Assembly (NCBI GenBank): GCA_020444425.1
Contig: JAHLLB010000046.1
Location: 1-37,701, forward strand
DNA from: a bacterium
GTDB lineage: Bacteria; Electryoneota; Electryoneia; Electryoneales; Electryoneaceae
Length of the DNA: 37,701 nucleotides
Direction of reading: 5' to 3'
How positions within the stretch are numbered: the first letter of the stretch is position 1; each line of letters begins with the position of its first letter. Positions 24,442 through 32,667 of this stretch are shown here, piece by piece. Both the position numbers and the translations under genes were made by a program. Below the pieces are notes generated by a model, which was given only the letters and a program-made list of their open reading frames with translations, did no database searches and was not told the DNA's origin.

Positions 24442-26142
24442 TTACCGCAGCAAGGTCACCTTGCGGATCTCGTTCATCTGACCCGGGACCACCGCCTGCA
24501 CAAAGTACAGGCCGCTTGCGAGGCCGGATGCGTCGAAGGTGTATTCGTGCTGACCGGCGCTGGTCATGCCATCCGCGAGGGTCGCGACACGCTGGCCGGC
24601 GATGTTGTAGACCGTGACTGTCAACTCAGCCGCGTCAGGCAGGCTGACGCTGAACGACGTGCTCGGGTTGAACGGGTTCGGGTAGGCTGTGCTCAAAGCA
24701 TACTCAGCTGGCAACGAAACGGCTGATTCGCGATCCGAAGCCAGGTCCAGTTCGCCCTGCGCGTACCAGCCGTCGAGGTTGTACTGGGCGTTGTCAGCCG
24801 TCACACCCTGCTTGTCGAAGGTGAAACTGTCCTGCAGGATGCTGTTCGGATAGTTGCCCATGTGGCCAGTGAACACGTAGTCGCCGCCCGGAGCGAGGTT
24901 CGGAATGTTCTGAGACAAGCCCTGAACGGTTGTGTTGAGGAAACCGGGGATGTTGACACTCATCTGGGTCAATGGGCCGAACTCCTGGCCGTTCGGGAAT
25001 ACGACTGTTGTCCACCAGTTGATGTTGTTGAACGTCTGCGGCAGCGTATTCCAAACGGAAACATCGTAGTAGATCAGTCCACCTTCAGGCGGGACGCTGG
25101 TAACCTGTCCAGTCAAGGTCAACACAACCGGTTCCCAGTTGACCAGCAGGGGGCCTGCCGGGGACGATTCGCCTTCCGGATCGTAGTAGGCCGTCACCGA
25201 ATAGTTGTATTCACCCGGTTGCGGCAGGTTGTCGGTGTAGGCTTCGGTCGTCGACGAGCCGATGTAGTTCCCGTCGCGGTAGATGCGGTACTCGACGAAC
25301 TCGTCGATCTCGTTCAGGTCACCGCCGCTGGGGTTGCCGGACTGTGCGGTCGCAAGCATTCGCTGCTGTTCACGCACGGCGGTTTCGTTCAACGGACGCC
25401 CCATCGGATCGAAGTCGCCTTGCAGTTGCTGGCCGTGGACGACCGGTGCATCGTCGGGAGCGGGGATCACGCCGAAGAGACAGGTGATCTCGTCAAACCA
25501 GACCGTGTTACCATACGCCGATACCGGGCCGACATAACCGCTGGTGAAATCGGAGTCCGTGAAGCTACCGACCTGGGTACCGTTGATGTACAACGTGAAA
25601 GTGCTGCCCTGACCGGTGACTTTCAATGTATTCGAGGCACCTGCACCTGTATTGATCAAGGCACTGCTGGTCCAGGAATGGACGTTAGTATAGTTACCGT
25701 TGTTGTATCTCCAGACCGAGAACATGCCGCCTGCGGTCCAGTAACCGTAGCCGTTGTACGTGTTGTCCTTGACCCCGTCACCGCGGAAGAGGATGCCGCG
25801 CGACGCAGTACCACTCACCTCTTCGTAGGTGATTTCGGCGGTGAAGTCGTCGAACGAGACCGCTTCATAGTAGCCGGAGGCCCAGTCTGTGCTGGAAGGC
25901 GAAATGATCTTGGCATATCCGCCGTCAATAGTCATCGATCCGGAGAAAACTTCCCAGATAAATCCCTGAGCCAGACCGTCATTGAAATCCTCGAACAGGC
26001 CGTCCGGCGGCTCTTCCCACGTCAGGGACACTTCGCCCGCCTGCATCAATTCGGCGTTCAGATTGATTGGCGGAATCGCCTGTCCGAACGCGCATGCAGC
26101 AGCAAACAGTGCCACAAGCAAAACTCCACTAATCCGTCTCAT
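24442..26142 (-). CDS. Surface protein paralogue F: split FN3 with ConA-like insert, type IX sorting domain
   Basis: The 566-residue product starts at the ATG at 26142 (MRRISGVLLVALFAAACAFGQ), after GGGAGAGAG; a TTG codon just before it also keeps the frame open. The jelly-roll shows LFEDFNDGLAQGFIWEV, GILFRGDGVKDNTYNGYGYW and TFTLYINGTQVGSFTDSDF. The linker is DPMGRPLNETAV and then SGNPSGGDLNEIDEF. The FN3 second half reads EYRIYRDGNYIGSSTTEAY, and the end is RKVTLLR. It is the outermost copy in the array and divergent from the acyl-CoA dehydrogenase gene. 119 bp near the 3' end are identical to copy D. Surface display is inferred from the sorting domain; substrate unknown. Confidence 0.86.
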   Translation of the reverse strand: MRRISGVLLVALFAAACAFGQAIPPINLNAELMQAGEVSLTWEEPPDGLFEDFNDGLAQGFIWEVFSGSMTIDGGYAKIISPSSTDWASGYYEAVSFDDFTAEITYEEVSGTASRGILFRGDGVKDNTYNGYGYWTAGGMFSVWRYNNGNYTNVHSWTSSALINTGAGASNTLKVTGQGSTFTLYINGTQVGSFTDSDFTSGYVGPVSAYGNTVWFDEITCLFGVIPAPDDAPVVHGQQLQGDFDPMGRPLNETAVREQQRMLATAQSGNPSGGDLNEIDEFVEYRIYRDGNYIGSSTTEAYTDNLPQPGEYNYSVTAYYDPEGESSPAGPLLVNWEPVVLTLTGQVTSVPPEGGLIYYDVSVWNTLPQTFNNINWWTTVVFPNGQEFGPLTQMSVNIPGFLNTTVQGLSQNIPNLAPGGDYVFTGHMGNYPNSILQDSFTFDKQGVTADNAQYNLDGWYAQGELDLASDRESAVSLPAEYALSTAYPNPFNPSTSFSVSLPDAAELTVTVYNIAGQRVATLADGMTSAGQHEYTFDASGLASGLYFVQAVVPGQMNEIRKVTLLR

Positions 26143-26457
26143 CAAATCTCTCTCCCTGTATACCCACCTGTGATGCGTAAAAGTAAACCAAGCCTAACCC
26201 TGATCCCACCACGAGATGTTGTTTTTATGTTTTTCTCAACCGCACTCGAGAGGCGGGTGGATAATCGTGCCGACGATATAAGCCGTTTATTAATAAAAAC
26301 ATCGACAATGCTAGTACCGGTGTTGACCGCTGTCTGTTCTGTTGGCACAGCTTGGGCCGGTTGCGTATACTTCGTAGCCCGGCAACTCCTGTTGCCGTTG
26401 TGCGCGTAAGGGGATCGTTGACCCGTGACGTTGCAACCAATTGTGAACGAGGAGAAC
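26143..26457. promoter_or_regulatory. Divergent promoter region
   Basis: The 315 bases between divergent genes are more AT-rich in the middle (TATAAGCCGTTTATTAATAAA near 26275-26300), as expected for promoters. I cannot fix individual boxes. No small gene is supported. Confidence 0.4.
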
Positions 26458-27603
26458 ATGGACTTCCGGCTGACTGAAGAGCAGGAGATGGTGCGCCAGA
26501 CCGCACGTGATTTCGCTGAAAATGAACTGCGTCCAGGCGTTGCGGAACGCGACGAGAAGGAAATCTTCCCACGTGAGGCGATCCAGAAGCTGGGTGAGCT
26601 GGGGTTCATGGGGATGATCGTCAGCGAGGAATGGGGCGGATCTGGCTTTGACACCGTCACCTACGTCACCGCGATGGAAGAACTTGCGCGGGTTGACCCC
26701 TCGACCGAGATCATCTGTTCGGTGAACAATTCCCTCGTTTGCTACGCCCTCGAGAAGCATGGCAACGACTACATCAAGGAAAACTTCCTCAAGAAATTCG
26801 CGACTGGCGAGTGGCTGGGCGCCTTCTGCCTGACCGAGCCGGGTTCGGGGTCGGACGCCGCCGCGATGACCACGACCGCCGTGCAGGACGGTGACGAATG
26901 GGTGATCAACGGGGCGAAGAACTGGATCACCAACGGGAAGAACTGTGACGCGTACATGATGGTCGTCAAGACCGACCCGGAATCCGGACACCGTGGCACG
27001 ACGACGTTCGTCGTCCCGCAGGACACGCCGGGCATCGAGATCGGCAAGCCGGAAGAGAAGATGGGCATTCGCGCGACGGACACGGTGTCGTTGACGCTGC
27101 AGGATGTCCGTGTCCCGGCGGCGAACATCGTCGGCAAGCCCGGCGACGGGTTCAAGATCATGCTGTCCGCGCTGGACAGCGGCCGCATGGGCGTCGCCGC
27201 GCAGGGGCTCGGCATTGCGCAGGGCGCGTTCGAAGCCGCGGTGAAGTATTCGAAGGAACGCGTGCAGTTCGGCAAGACGATCAGCCACTTCCAGGCGATC
27301 CGTAACAAGATCGCGGACATGGGGACCCGCATCACCGCCGCCCGTCAGCTGCTGCGCTATGCTGCATGGCGCAAGGACAGCGGCCTGTCGTTCAACCAGG
27401 AAGCCGCAATGGCGAAGGTGTACTGCTCGGAAGCCGCGACATACTGTGCGCTGGAAGCGATCCAGATCCACGGCGGCTATGGCTACACCAAGGATTATCC
27501 GGTGGAACGGATGCTGCGTGACGCCAAGATCACCGAGATCTACGAAGGCACCAACGAGATCCAGCGGATCGTGATCGCACGATCTGTTCTCGACGAGAAA
27601 TAG
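26458..27603 (+). CDS. Acyl-CoA dehydrogenase, short-chain (butyryl-CoA) type
   Basis: The 381-residue cytoplasmic FAD enzyme oxidises acyl-CoA to trans-2-enoyl-CoA, or runs in reverse in butyrate synthesis. It has the family signatures GAFCLTEPGSGSD (121-133) and the C-terminal QIHGGYGYTKDYPVERMLRD. The catalytic base is in the short-chain position: E363 in IYEGTNEIQR. The start ATG at 26458 follows GAGGAG with a spacing of 3-4, and the frame upstream to 26425 adds nothing conserved. No electron-transfer flavoprotein genes adjoin it. The 3-hydroxybutyryl-CoA dehydrogenase at 6042 could catalyse a later step. A hairpin terminator follows at 27633. Confidence 0.94.
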   Translation: MDFRLTEEQEMVRQTARDFAENELRPGVAERDEKEIFPREAIQKLGELGFMGMIVSEEWGGSGFDTVTYVTAMEELARVDPSTEIICSVNNSLVCYALEKHGNDYIKENFLKKFATGEWLGAFCLTEPGSGSDAAAMTTTAVQDGDEWVINGAKNWITNGKNCDAYMMVVKTDPESGHRGTTTFVVPQDTPGIEIGKPEEKMGIRATDTVSLTLQDVRVPAANIVGKPGDGFKIMLSALDSGRMGVAAQGLGIAQGAFEAAVKYSKERVQFGKTISHFQAIRNKIADMGTRITAARQLLRYAAWRKDSGLSFNQEAAMAKVYCSEAATYCALEAIQIHGGYGYTKDYPVERMLRDAKITEIYEGTNEIQRIVIARSVLDEK

Positions 27604-27632
27604 GTCCGGGCACCGCTTTCAGAGACTCACAT

Positions 27633-27658
27633 GGGCGTCGCACTGCGGCGCCCTTTTT
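27633..27658 (+). terminator. Rho-independent terminator of the acyl-CoA dehydrogenase gene
   Basis: GGGCGTCGC and GCGGCGCCC pair around a 3-base loop and are followed by TTTTT. It lies only 14 bases before the next start codon. Confidence 0.85.
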
Positions 27659-27672
27659 CTGTAGCTTCGGAC

Positions 27673-28314
27673 ATGGAAACGATACCGCTGCTGCTCGCCC
27701 GTCACGCCCAGACCACCGCCAACGTCGGCAAGTGGATCTCCGGCTGGCGGAATGATGTCGATCTGACGCACGAAGGCGTGAACCAGGCGCACGAACTGGG
27801 CCGGCGTCTCAAGCAACGCTACTTCGACCACGAGATCGATCCGACCGCGGAACCGGGCGAGGAAAGCCTGATCCGGCCGGTCGCGATCATCTCCAGCGAC
27901 CTCTACCGCGCACACCGGACCACCAAGCTGCTGAACAAGGCGCTGAACCTGCCGGTGGAAACCGATCCGGGCCTGCGTGAACGCAACTACGGCGAGTGGA
28001 CCGGCCGGCCATACGAAGACCTCGGCAACGATCCGGCGGTGTGGAAAGACGCGTCCGCCAAAGATCCCAACCACAAGCTGTGGCATTACGAAGAATGGGC
28101 GCCGCCGGAAGGCGAGACGCTGGTCGAGATGCGCAACCGTGCGGTCGAAGCGGTCAACTCCGCCCTCGCACGCTGGGACAACCAGCCGCTGCTGATCGTC
28201 GCTCATCGGGGAACGATCCGCGCCCTGCTGCAACACCTGAACGGACTGACCTATCCCGACACGCCGTCCCCGCCCAACCCCCCGGAGTGGATGGAGATTG
28301 AATGGACGGGATAA
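27673..28314 (+). CDS. Histidine phosphatase superfamily protein (phosphoglycerate mutase-like)
   Basis: The 213-residue cytoplasmic protein has the catalytic histidine in LARHAQT (R10, H11; a variant of RHGxT). It also has SSDLYRAHRTT (R79), the acid in LRERNYGEW (E103) and the second histidine in VAHRG (H178). All four core residues of the superfamily are present, and NYGEWTG is common in phosphoglycerate mutases. The order of a full cofactor-dependent mutase fits fairly well, but a broad-specificity phosphatase is equally possible. The start is uncertain: the ATG at 27673 has no clear ribosome-binding site and lies just past a terminator, while the frame opens at 27631 inside that hairpin. 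It converges on the beta-helix gene at 28353. Confidence 0.85.
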   Translation: METIPLLLARHAQTTANVGKWISGWRNDVDLTHEGVNQAHELGRRLKQRYFDHEIDPTAEPGEESLIRPVAIISSDLYRAHRTTKLLNKALNLPVETDPGLRERNYGEWTGRPYEDLGNDPAVWKDASAKDPNHKLWHYEEWAPPEGETLVEMRNRAVEAVNSALARWDNQPLLIVAHRGTIRALLQHLNGLTYPDTPSPPNPPEWMEIEWTG

Positions 28315-28352
28315 ACTAACTTCGCGTGTTTCTCTTCACGGATACCCGTTAC

Positions 28353-30473
28353 CTATCGCATCAGCACCAGCTTCTGCGTCTGCTCGAATTGACCGGGTAC
28401 CATCGCGCGGACGAAGTACAGCCCGCTTGCAAGTCCGGATGCTTCGAAAGTGAAGCGGTGTGTGCCGGCGGTATATGAACCGTTGGCCAGTTCGGCGACC
28501 TGGCGACCTTGCACGTTGTAAACGGTCACATGTAGTTCAGCAGATTCCGGCAGGTTCACGGTTAGCGTTGTGGCTGCGTTGAACGGGTTGGGGTAAGCCG
28601 TCTGCATTTCATAGACCGTTGGCACTGCGTCGCCCATTGACGCCCAACTGTCTGCAGGATCAGTGTACACTGCTGTGCTGCTTTTTGTGAACGGGAAGAA
28701 GTTACCGTACCTCAGATCACCGTTCGGATTGAAGCCTACATAACCCCACAACTCGTAGTTTCCGTCTGGTGCGAACGCTGGAACATCCTGAGTCAGGCTA
28801 CCAGAGACATTCATGTACGGGGTTAGTGTAAAGCTCGTTTGGAATTGGATCGTTGGGAAAAAACTCCCGTCGGGTAACTTCACCTTGGTCCAGAAGACGA
28901 CGTTGGGGTAAGTGCCAGGTACGTTGCTGACAACATTTGCATCATAAGAAATCGTGCCGCCGGCGGCGGGTATGTCCGTAGACGATGTTGGAGTCAGCGT
29001 AACTTCGACAGGGTCTGGATTGCTCTGATCGAAATAAAAGGCTCCGATATCGGCGACGGTGTCGTCCGGGTCGAGCGGGCTCGTGGGGTCGCCAGCGTCA
29101 ACGCAGGGCGATGTTTCCTGGAGATGGAGGTCGCCGTTGTTTGGATCGACATACAGTGGATCTTCAAAAATGTTAAACCAGGCATCGCAAGGATCGCCGT
29201 TGGCATTCGTTGTTACGATAACCCCAAGGTTCGGATTGATGCCATCTCCACTGAAATCTCCATCGCTATTGTTGTAGAAATCACTGTAGGATATTTCTGG
29301 TTCACTATCGTTATCAGTACTAATAGCAACTCCCGTATTGTTCGTAACGGCACAGTTGCTGATAGTGGGGTTAGACGAATCATTTAAGTTCATCACAACA
29401 CCGGAATTACCAGAATTATTACCGTTGATCGTGCAATTTATGAATGTTGGATTAGCGGAACTGGTGCACCTTATCACACTACTGCTAAAACCAGCCGAAT
29501 TCCCGTTGATCGTGCAATTAATGAATGTGGGGCTGGAACTTCCGCAACCTATTGCACCATTGGAATTTCCTTCTATCGTACAATTGGTGATCGTGGGATT
29601 TGAGGAATGCCAAATGGAGATCCCCCAGTCGTCATTATCAATAATCAAACAATCAACTATGATTGGTGAAGAATAAGAACAAGAAATGCCTGCTGTGCCA
29701 GAGTCGCAATAATTTTCACTAAAAATGCAGTGGCTTATTACAGGATTAGCGTGATCACAGTATATCCCAGCAGTGCTATCGCTTCCGTAATTCCCTATAA
29801 ATGATGAATGGCTGATAGTAGGATCAGAATGATCGCATAGAATACCCGTTCCTGCACAACCAGTTATCAAGCAGTATTCAATTATATCATCTGAGTTAGA
29901 ATTTAAGAAATGAATACCAACCCACCATGTAATGCCACCATCATAGTTAGGCGTGAACTTGATGCTATCCGTCTCGGTTCCCTGGCAGATCAAGGTTGTA
30001 TTTGATCCAATCGTGAATGCGTAAATGCCATCGAACAGAAATACCGAACCGGGTTCAATAGTCAGTGTTTCCCCGTCGACGATTGACAGGTCGCCGACAA
30101 CCAGATATTCTCCGGCAGCTAAAATTCCGCTGATCGCGCCGGATATCTCACCTACAGTGGAGAGCAATGTCACATCCGGGAGTGTTATCGGATCAAAGCA
30201 GTTCTGCCCAGTGATATCGTCACTATGGAACCCGTCATGCGTGAAGTAGACATCATAAAGCCCACCGACTACATCGAGCTGATAGTCGCCGGAAATCCCA
30301 GTGTAAACCGAATCTGTAACTGCTGAAGGTGAGGCTGCCAAAAACAACACCTTGGTCCCGCTATGATCTGTTTCTCCTTCCAGATAGCAATATCCATCCA
30401 CCTGAACAGCTATGGATACATGAACGAAAAACAGTATCATCAATGCACTGCAGAAAACGGCGAGCTTTTTCAT
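28353..30473 (-). CDS. Secreted beta-helix protein with sorting domain (right-handed solenoid)
   Basis: The 706-residue product has a signal peptide (about 1-22), then a carboxypeptidase-regulatory-like sandwich (VDGYCYLEGETDHSGTKV ... GDYQLDVVGGLYDVYF). A long parallel beta-helix (about 120-440) has many short repeats such as NPTITNCTIEGNS, SPTFINCTINGNS and NPTISNCAVTNN. Next come a sandwich related to the second sandwich of the paralogues (STDIPAAGGTISYDANVVSN ... FAPDGNYELWGYVGF) and a sorting module ending QKLVLMR. No active site is seen, so it is probably an adhesin or glycan-binding surface protein. The helix region is more AT-rich than the ends, a sign of mosaic origin. The start at 30473 follows GGGGGAGAG; the frame extends five codons further. 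Confidence 0.82.
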   Translation of the reverse strand: MKKLAVFCSALMILFFVHVSIAVQVDGYCYLEGETDHSGTKVLFLAASPSAVTDSVYTGISGDYQLDVVGGLYDVYFTHDGFHSDDITGQNCFDPITLPDVTLLSTVGEISGAISGILAAGEYLVVGDLSIVDGETLTIEPGSVFLFDGIYAFTIGSNTTLICQGTETDSIKFTPNYDGGITWWVGIHFLNSNSDDIIEYCLITGCAGTGILCDHSDPTISHSSFIGNYGSDSTAGIYCDHANPVISHCIFSENYCDSGTAGISCSYSSPIIVDCLIIDNDDWGISIWHSSNPTITNCTIEGNSNGAIGCGSSSPTFINCTINGNSAGFSSSVIRCTSSANPTFINCTINGNNSGNSGVVMNLNDSSNPTISNCAVTNNTGVAISTDNDSEPEISYSDFYNNSDGDFSGDGINPNLGVIVTTNANGDPCDAWFNIFEDPLYVDPNNGDLHLQETSPCVDAGDPTSPLDPDDTVADIGAFYFDQSNPDPVEVTLTPTSSTDIPAAGGTISYDANVVSNVPGTYPNVVFWTKVKLPDGSFFPTIQFQTSFTLTPYMNVSGSLTQDVPAFAPDGNYELWGYVGFNPNGDLRYGNFFPFTKSSTAVYTDPADSWASMGDAVPTVYEMQTAYPNPFNAATTLTVNLPESAELHVTVYNVQGRQVAELANGSYTAGTHRFTFEASGLASGLYFVRAMVPGQFEQTQKLVLMR

Positions 30474-30545
30474 GGTTCTCTCCCCCAAAATGACCCTAGC
30501 TGCCCGGCTTAGATCGCTCCCTGAAAATCAATATACGCTTCTCGC

Positions 30546-30582
30546 AACCGCCCCACCCGAGCCTCGCTTGCCCCGGGCGGTT
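30546..30582 (+). promoter_or_regulatory. Hairpin in the leader upstream of the aminotransferase gene
   Basis: AACCGCCC and GGGCGGTT pair perfectly around a loop of about 21 bases, followed by TCTCCTTT. It might be an attenuator-like terminator in the leader, but no leader peptide rich in branched-chain codons was found. Confidence 0.3.
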
Positions 30583-30647
30583 TCTCCTTTCATCTTTATG
30601 GCAACATCCTCACAACACCATCCAAACTGAGTAGAAGGGGGCGGATC

Positions 30648-31652
30648 ATGGGTTTCGACGGAAGCGGCAAGATCTGGATGAACGGCGAGCTGGTGGACTG
30701 GAACGACGCGACCCTCCATGTCGGCGCGCACGTTGTTCATTATGGCACAAGCGTGTTTGAAGGCATTCGCATGTACCACCGCGAATCGACCGACGGCAAG
30801 AGCGTGGTGTTCCGGCTGAAGGACCATATCGAACGGCTGTACAATTCAGCCAAAATCTACCGGATGACTCCCGACGAAGCCCCATTACGGGAACGAAAGA
30901 TCAAGGATCGCCGCCTGACGTATTCCGTTGACGAGATGATCCAGGCGTGTATCGACACGCTCCAGGCGAACGGCGACAAGGACGCGTACATCCGGCCGGT
31001 GGTCTATCGCGGTTACGCCAGCCTCGGGGTTGACCCGCGGCCGTGCCCGGTGGATCTGACCGTCATGACCTGGCGCTGGGGCAAGTATCTCGGCCCGGAA
31101 GCGTTGGAACAGGGCGTGGACGTCTGCGTCTCGAACTGGAACCGATTCGCGCCGAACACCCTGCCGGCGTTGGCCAAAACCGGCGCAAATTACATGAACA
31201 GCCAGCTGATCAAGATGGACGCGCTCGAAAACGGGTACGTCGAAGGCATCGCGCTGAGCACCAACGGCTTCGTGTCGGAAGGCTCCGGCGAAAACCTGTT
31301 CGTCGTCTTCCACGGCAAGGGCAAGGGCGGCAAAGACCAACTGATCACCACGCCGCTGGGCTCGAGCGTGCTGCCGGGCATCACCCGTCACACGATCCTG
31401 ACGCTCGCCGCCGAGATGGGCCTGGAAATCGTCGAACAGATCATCCCGCGCGAAATGCTGTACATCGCGGACGAAGTCTTCTTCACCGGGACCGCGTCCG
31501 AAGTCACCCCGATCCGCAGCATCGACCAGATCAAGGTCGGCGAAGGCAAACGCGGACCGGTCGCGAAGATGATGCAGGAAGCCTACTTCGACGTCATCGA
31601 CGGCCGCAAGCCCGACCCGGCCAACTGGCTGACGTTTGTCGATTTTGATTGA
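30648..31652 (+). CDS. ilvE: Branched-chain amino acid aminotransferase
   Basis: The 334-residue fold-type IV PLP enzyme performs the last step of Leu, Ile and Val synthesis (or the first of breakdown), with 2-oxoglutarate and glutamate. It has the usual HVVHYGTSVFEGIR start, the Schiff-base lysine K177 in ALAKTGANYMNSQL and SEGSGENLF (E211), then FFTGTASEVTPIRSID, a typical signature. The length is slightly above the E. coli enzyme owing to an insert around GKGKGGKDQ. AGAAGGGGG precedes the ATG with a spacing of about 6. It is followed by a GGGGACA hairpin and then upp, so the two may be separate transcripts. Confidence 0.94.
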   Translation: MGFDGSGKIWMNGELVDWNDATLHVGAHVVHYGTSVFEGIRMYHRESTDGKSVVFRLKDHIERLYNSAKIYRMTPDEAPLRERKIKDRRLTYSVDEMIQACIDTLQANGDKDAYIRPVVYRGYASLGVDPRPCPVDLTVMTWRWGKYLGPEALEQGVDVCVSNWNRFAPNTLPALAKTGANYMNSQLIKMDALENGYVEGIALSTNGFVSEGSGENLFVVFHGKGKGGKDQLITTPLGSSVLPGITRHTILTLAAEMGLEIVEQIIPREMLYIADEVFFTGTASEVTPIRSIDQIKVGEGKRGPVAKMMQEAYFDVIDGRKPDPANWLTFVDFD

Positions 31653-31673
31653 TCCGTTTTGCATAATCCAAAC

Positions 31674-31705
31674 GCGGGGACACTTTGAGGCCAAAGTGTC
31701 CCCGC
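31674..31705. repeat. GGGGACA/TGTCCCC hairpin between ilvE and upp
   Basis: GCGGGGACACTTT and AAAGTGTCCCCGC pair perfectly around GAGGCC. It is near-identical to hairpins at 482 and 6981. It could stop the ilvE transcript, but the lack of a T-run and its recurrence favour a dispersed repeat. Confidence 0.8.
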
Positions 31706-31754
31706 TGTATGTTGTGCCCCATCGAACGACCATAAGCACAACCCGGACAGCCCC

Positions 31755-32363
31755 ATGAATTCCCACTCCACCGAACGGTTTCTCAGCTATCTGCGTGACA
31801 AGAACACGGACGCGGTCCGGTTTCGCTGGGCGTCGGACAACCTCGCGCGCCTCTTGTGCATCGAGGCGACTGGCAAGCTGCCGCACCGTGAGATCGAGAT
31901 CGAGACGCCGGTCGGAACCGCCAGCGGCCAACGCCTTGACACCGACCTGATGGTGCTGCCGATCTACCGTGCTGGACAGTCGCTGGTGCAGGCGTTCCTC
32001 GGGGTGGTGCCGGACGCGGCCGTCGGGTCGGTGCTGATCCAGCGCAACGAAGAAACCGCGCAACCGAAGTTGTATTACAAAAAGCTGCCGCATCCGTTAC
32101 CGAAACACGTCATCATCCTCGACCCGATGCTCGCCACCGCCGGATCGGCCGTGATGGCGGTGAATATCCTGAAGGACGAAGGCTACGATGCCGAGCAGAT
32201 CTATTTCGCCGGAGTGGTCGCCGCGCAGCAGGGGTTCAACCGTCTCGCTGAACACATCCCGGAAGACCATATCACCGTCGCCGCGATTGATCCGGTGCTC
32301 AATGAAAAGAAGTACATCGTGCCCGGCTTGGGGGATTACGGCGACCGGTATTTCGGGACGTGA
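31755..32363 (+). CDS. upp: Uracil phosphoribosyltransferase
   Basis: The 202-residue cytoplasmic salvage enzyme converts uracil and PRPP to UMP. The PRPP loop is IILDPMLATAGSA (DPMLATAG at 123-130), and the uracil-binding C-terminus is VPGLGDYGDRYFGT. LPIYRAGQSL (68-77) is the conserved flexible loop region. The length is close to the usual 208. The ATG at 31755 has only a weak GGAC upstream, but the product starts in the right place. There is no permease gene beside it. Confidence 0.94.
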   Translation: MNSHSTERFLSYLRDKNTDAVRFRWASDNLARLLCIEATGKLPHREIEIETPVGTASGQRLDTDLMVLPIYRAGQSLVQAFLGVVPDAAVGSVLIQRNEETAQPKLYYKKLPHPLPKHVIILDPMLATAGSAVMAVNILKDEGYDAEQIYFAGVVAAQQGFNRLAEHIPEDHITVAAIDPVLNEKKYIVPGLGDYGDRYFGT

Positions 32364-32371
32364 TGGGGCAG

Positions 32372-32429
32372 GTGTGAGGTGTGAGGAAAAGCGGGCTATG
32401 GGCGATGGGCTCTGGGCTCTGGGCTATGG
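32372..32429. repeat. Two heptanucleotide repeat tracts
   Basis: The first tract is two copies of GTGTGAG (32372-32385). The second, from 32393, is GGGCTAT, GGGCGAT, GGGCTCT, GGGCTCT, GGGCTAT and GG: five units with the pattern GGGCNNT. Confidence 0.85.
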
Positions 32430-32442
32430 AAAGATAATCATG

Positions 32443-32556
32443 CCCTCGGGCTTCAGCCCGGGATTCACAGGCGGTCAAACACCAACAGCAACCACGACCT
32501 CGGACTTCAGTCCGGGACTCGTTGTAAGAGATACCCGGGTCACAAGTTGACCCGGG
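32443..32556. repeat. Three REP-like hairpins
   Basis: CCTCGGGCTTCAGCCCGGG (near 32444-32462) and CCTCGGACTTCAGTCCGGG (32498-32516) are reverse-complement members of the 1-105 family, again as two compensated variants. A third palindrome, CCCGGGTCACAAGTTGACCC..., spans 32534-32556. Confidence 0.82.
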
Positions 32557-32667
32557 CCACCCGTCGGATAATCCACGACATGAATGTCGTGGGCATACAG
32601 TGATGTCCGCGCAAGCACAGCTGGCTCGAATCAGCCCTGCGAATCGCCAACTGCACGGCGGGTCACA

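Larger units (their letters stand above)
32364..32667. other. Repeat-filled intergenic region between convergent genes
   Basis: No gene is supported. The stretch holds two heptamer tracts (32372-32386 and 32393-32429), two hairpins of the left-edge family and one further palindrome, annotated separately. Confidence 0.6.

Noticed and set aside
24862..26409. Plus-strand open frame of 515 codons opposite paralogue F
   Set aside because: It is antisense to a well-supported gene, and similar shadows occur opposite the other paralogues.
11527..30473. Assigning enzymatic function (pectate lyase) to the beta-helix proteins
   Set aside because: The fold is evident but no catalytic residues can be identified, so only a structural description is given.
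30885..32093. Minus-strand open frame spanning ilvE and upp
   Set aside because: It crosses two housekeeping genes and the hairpin between them, so it is a shadow.
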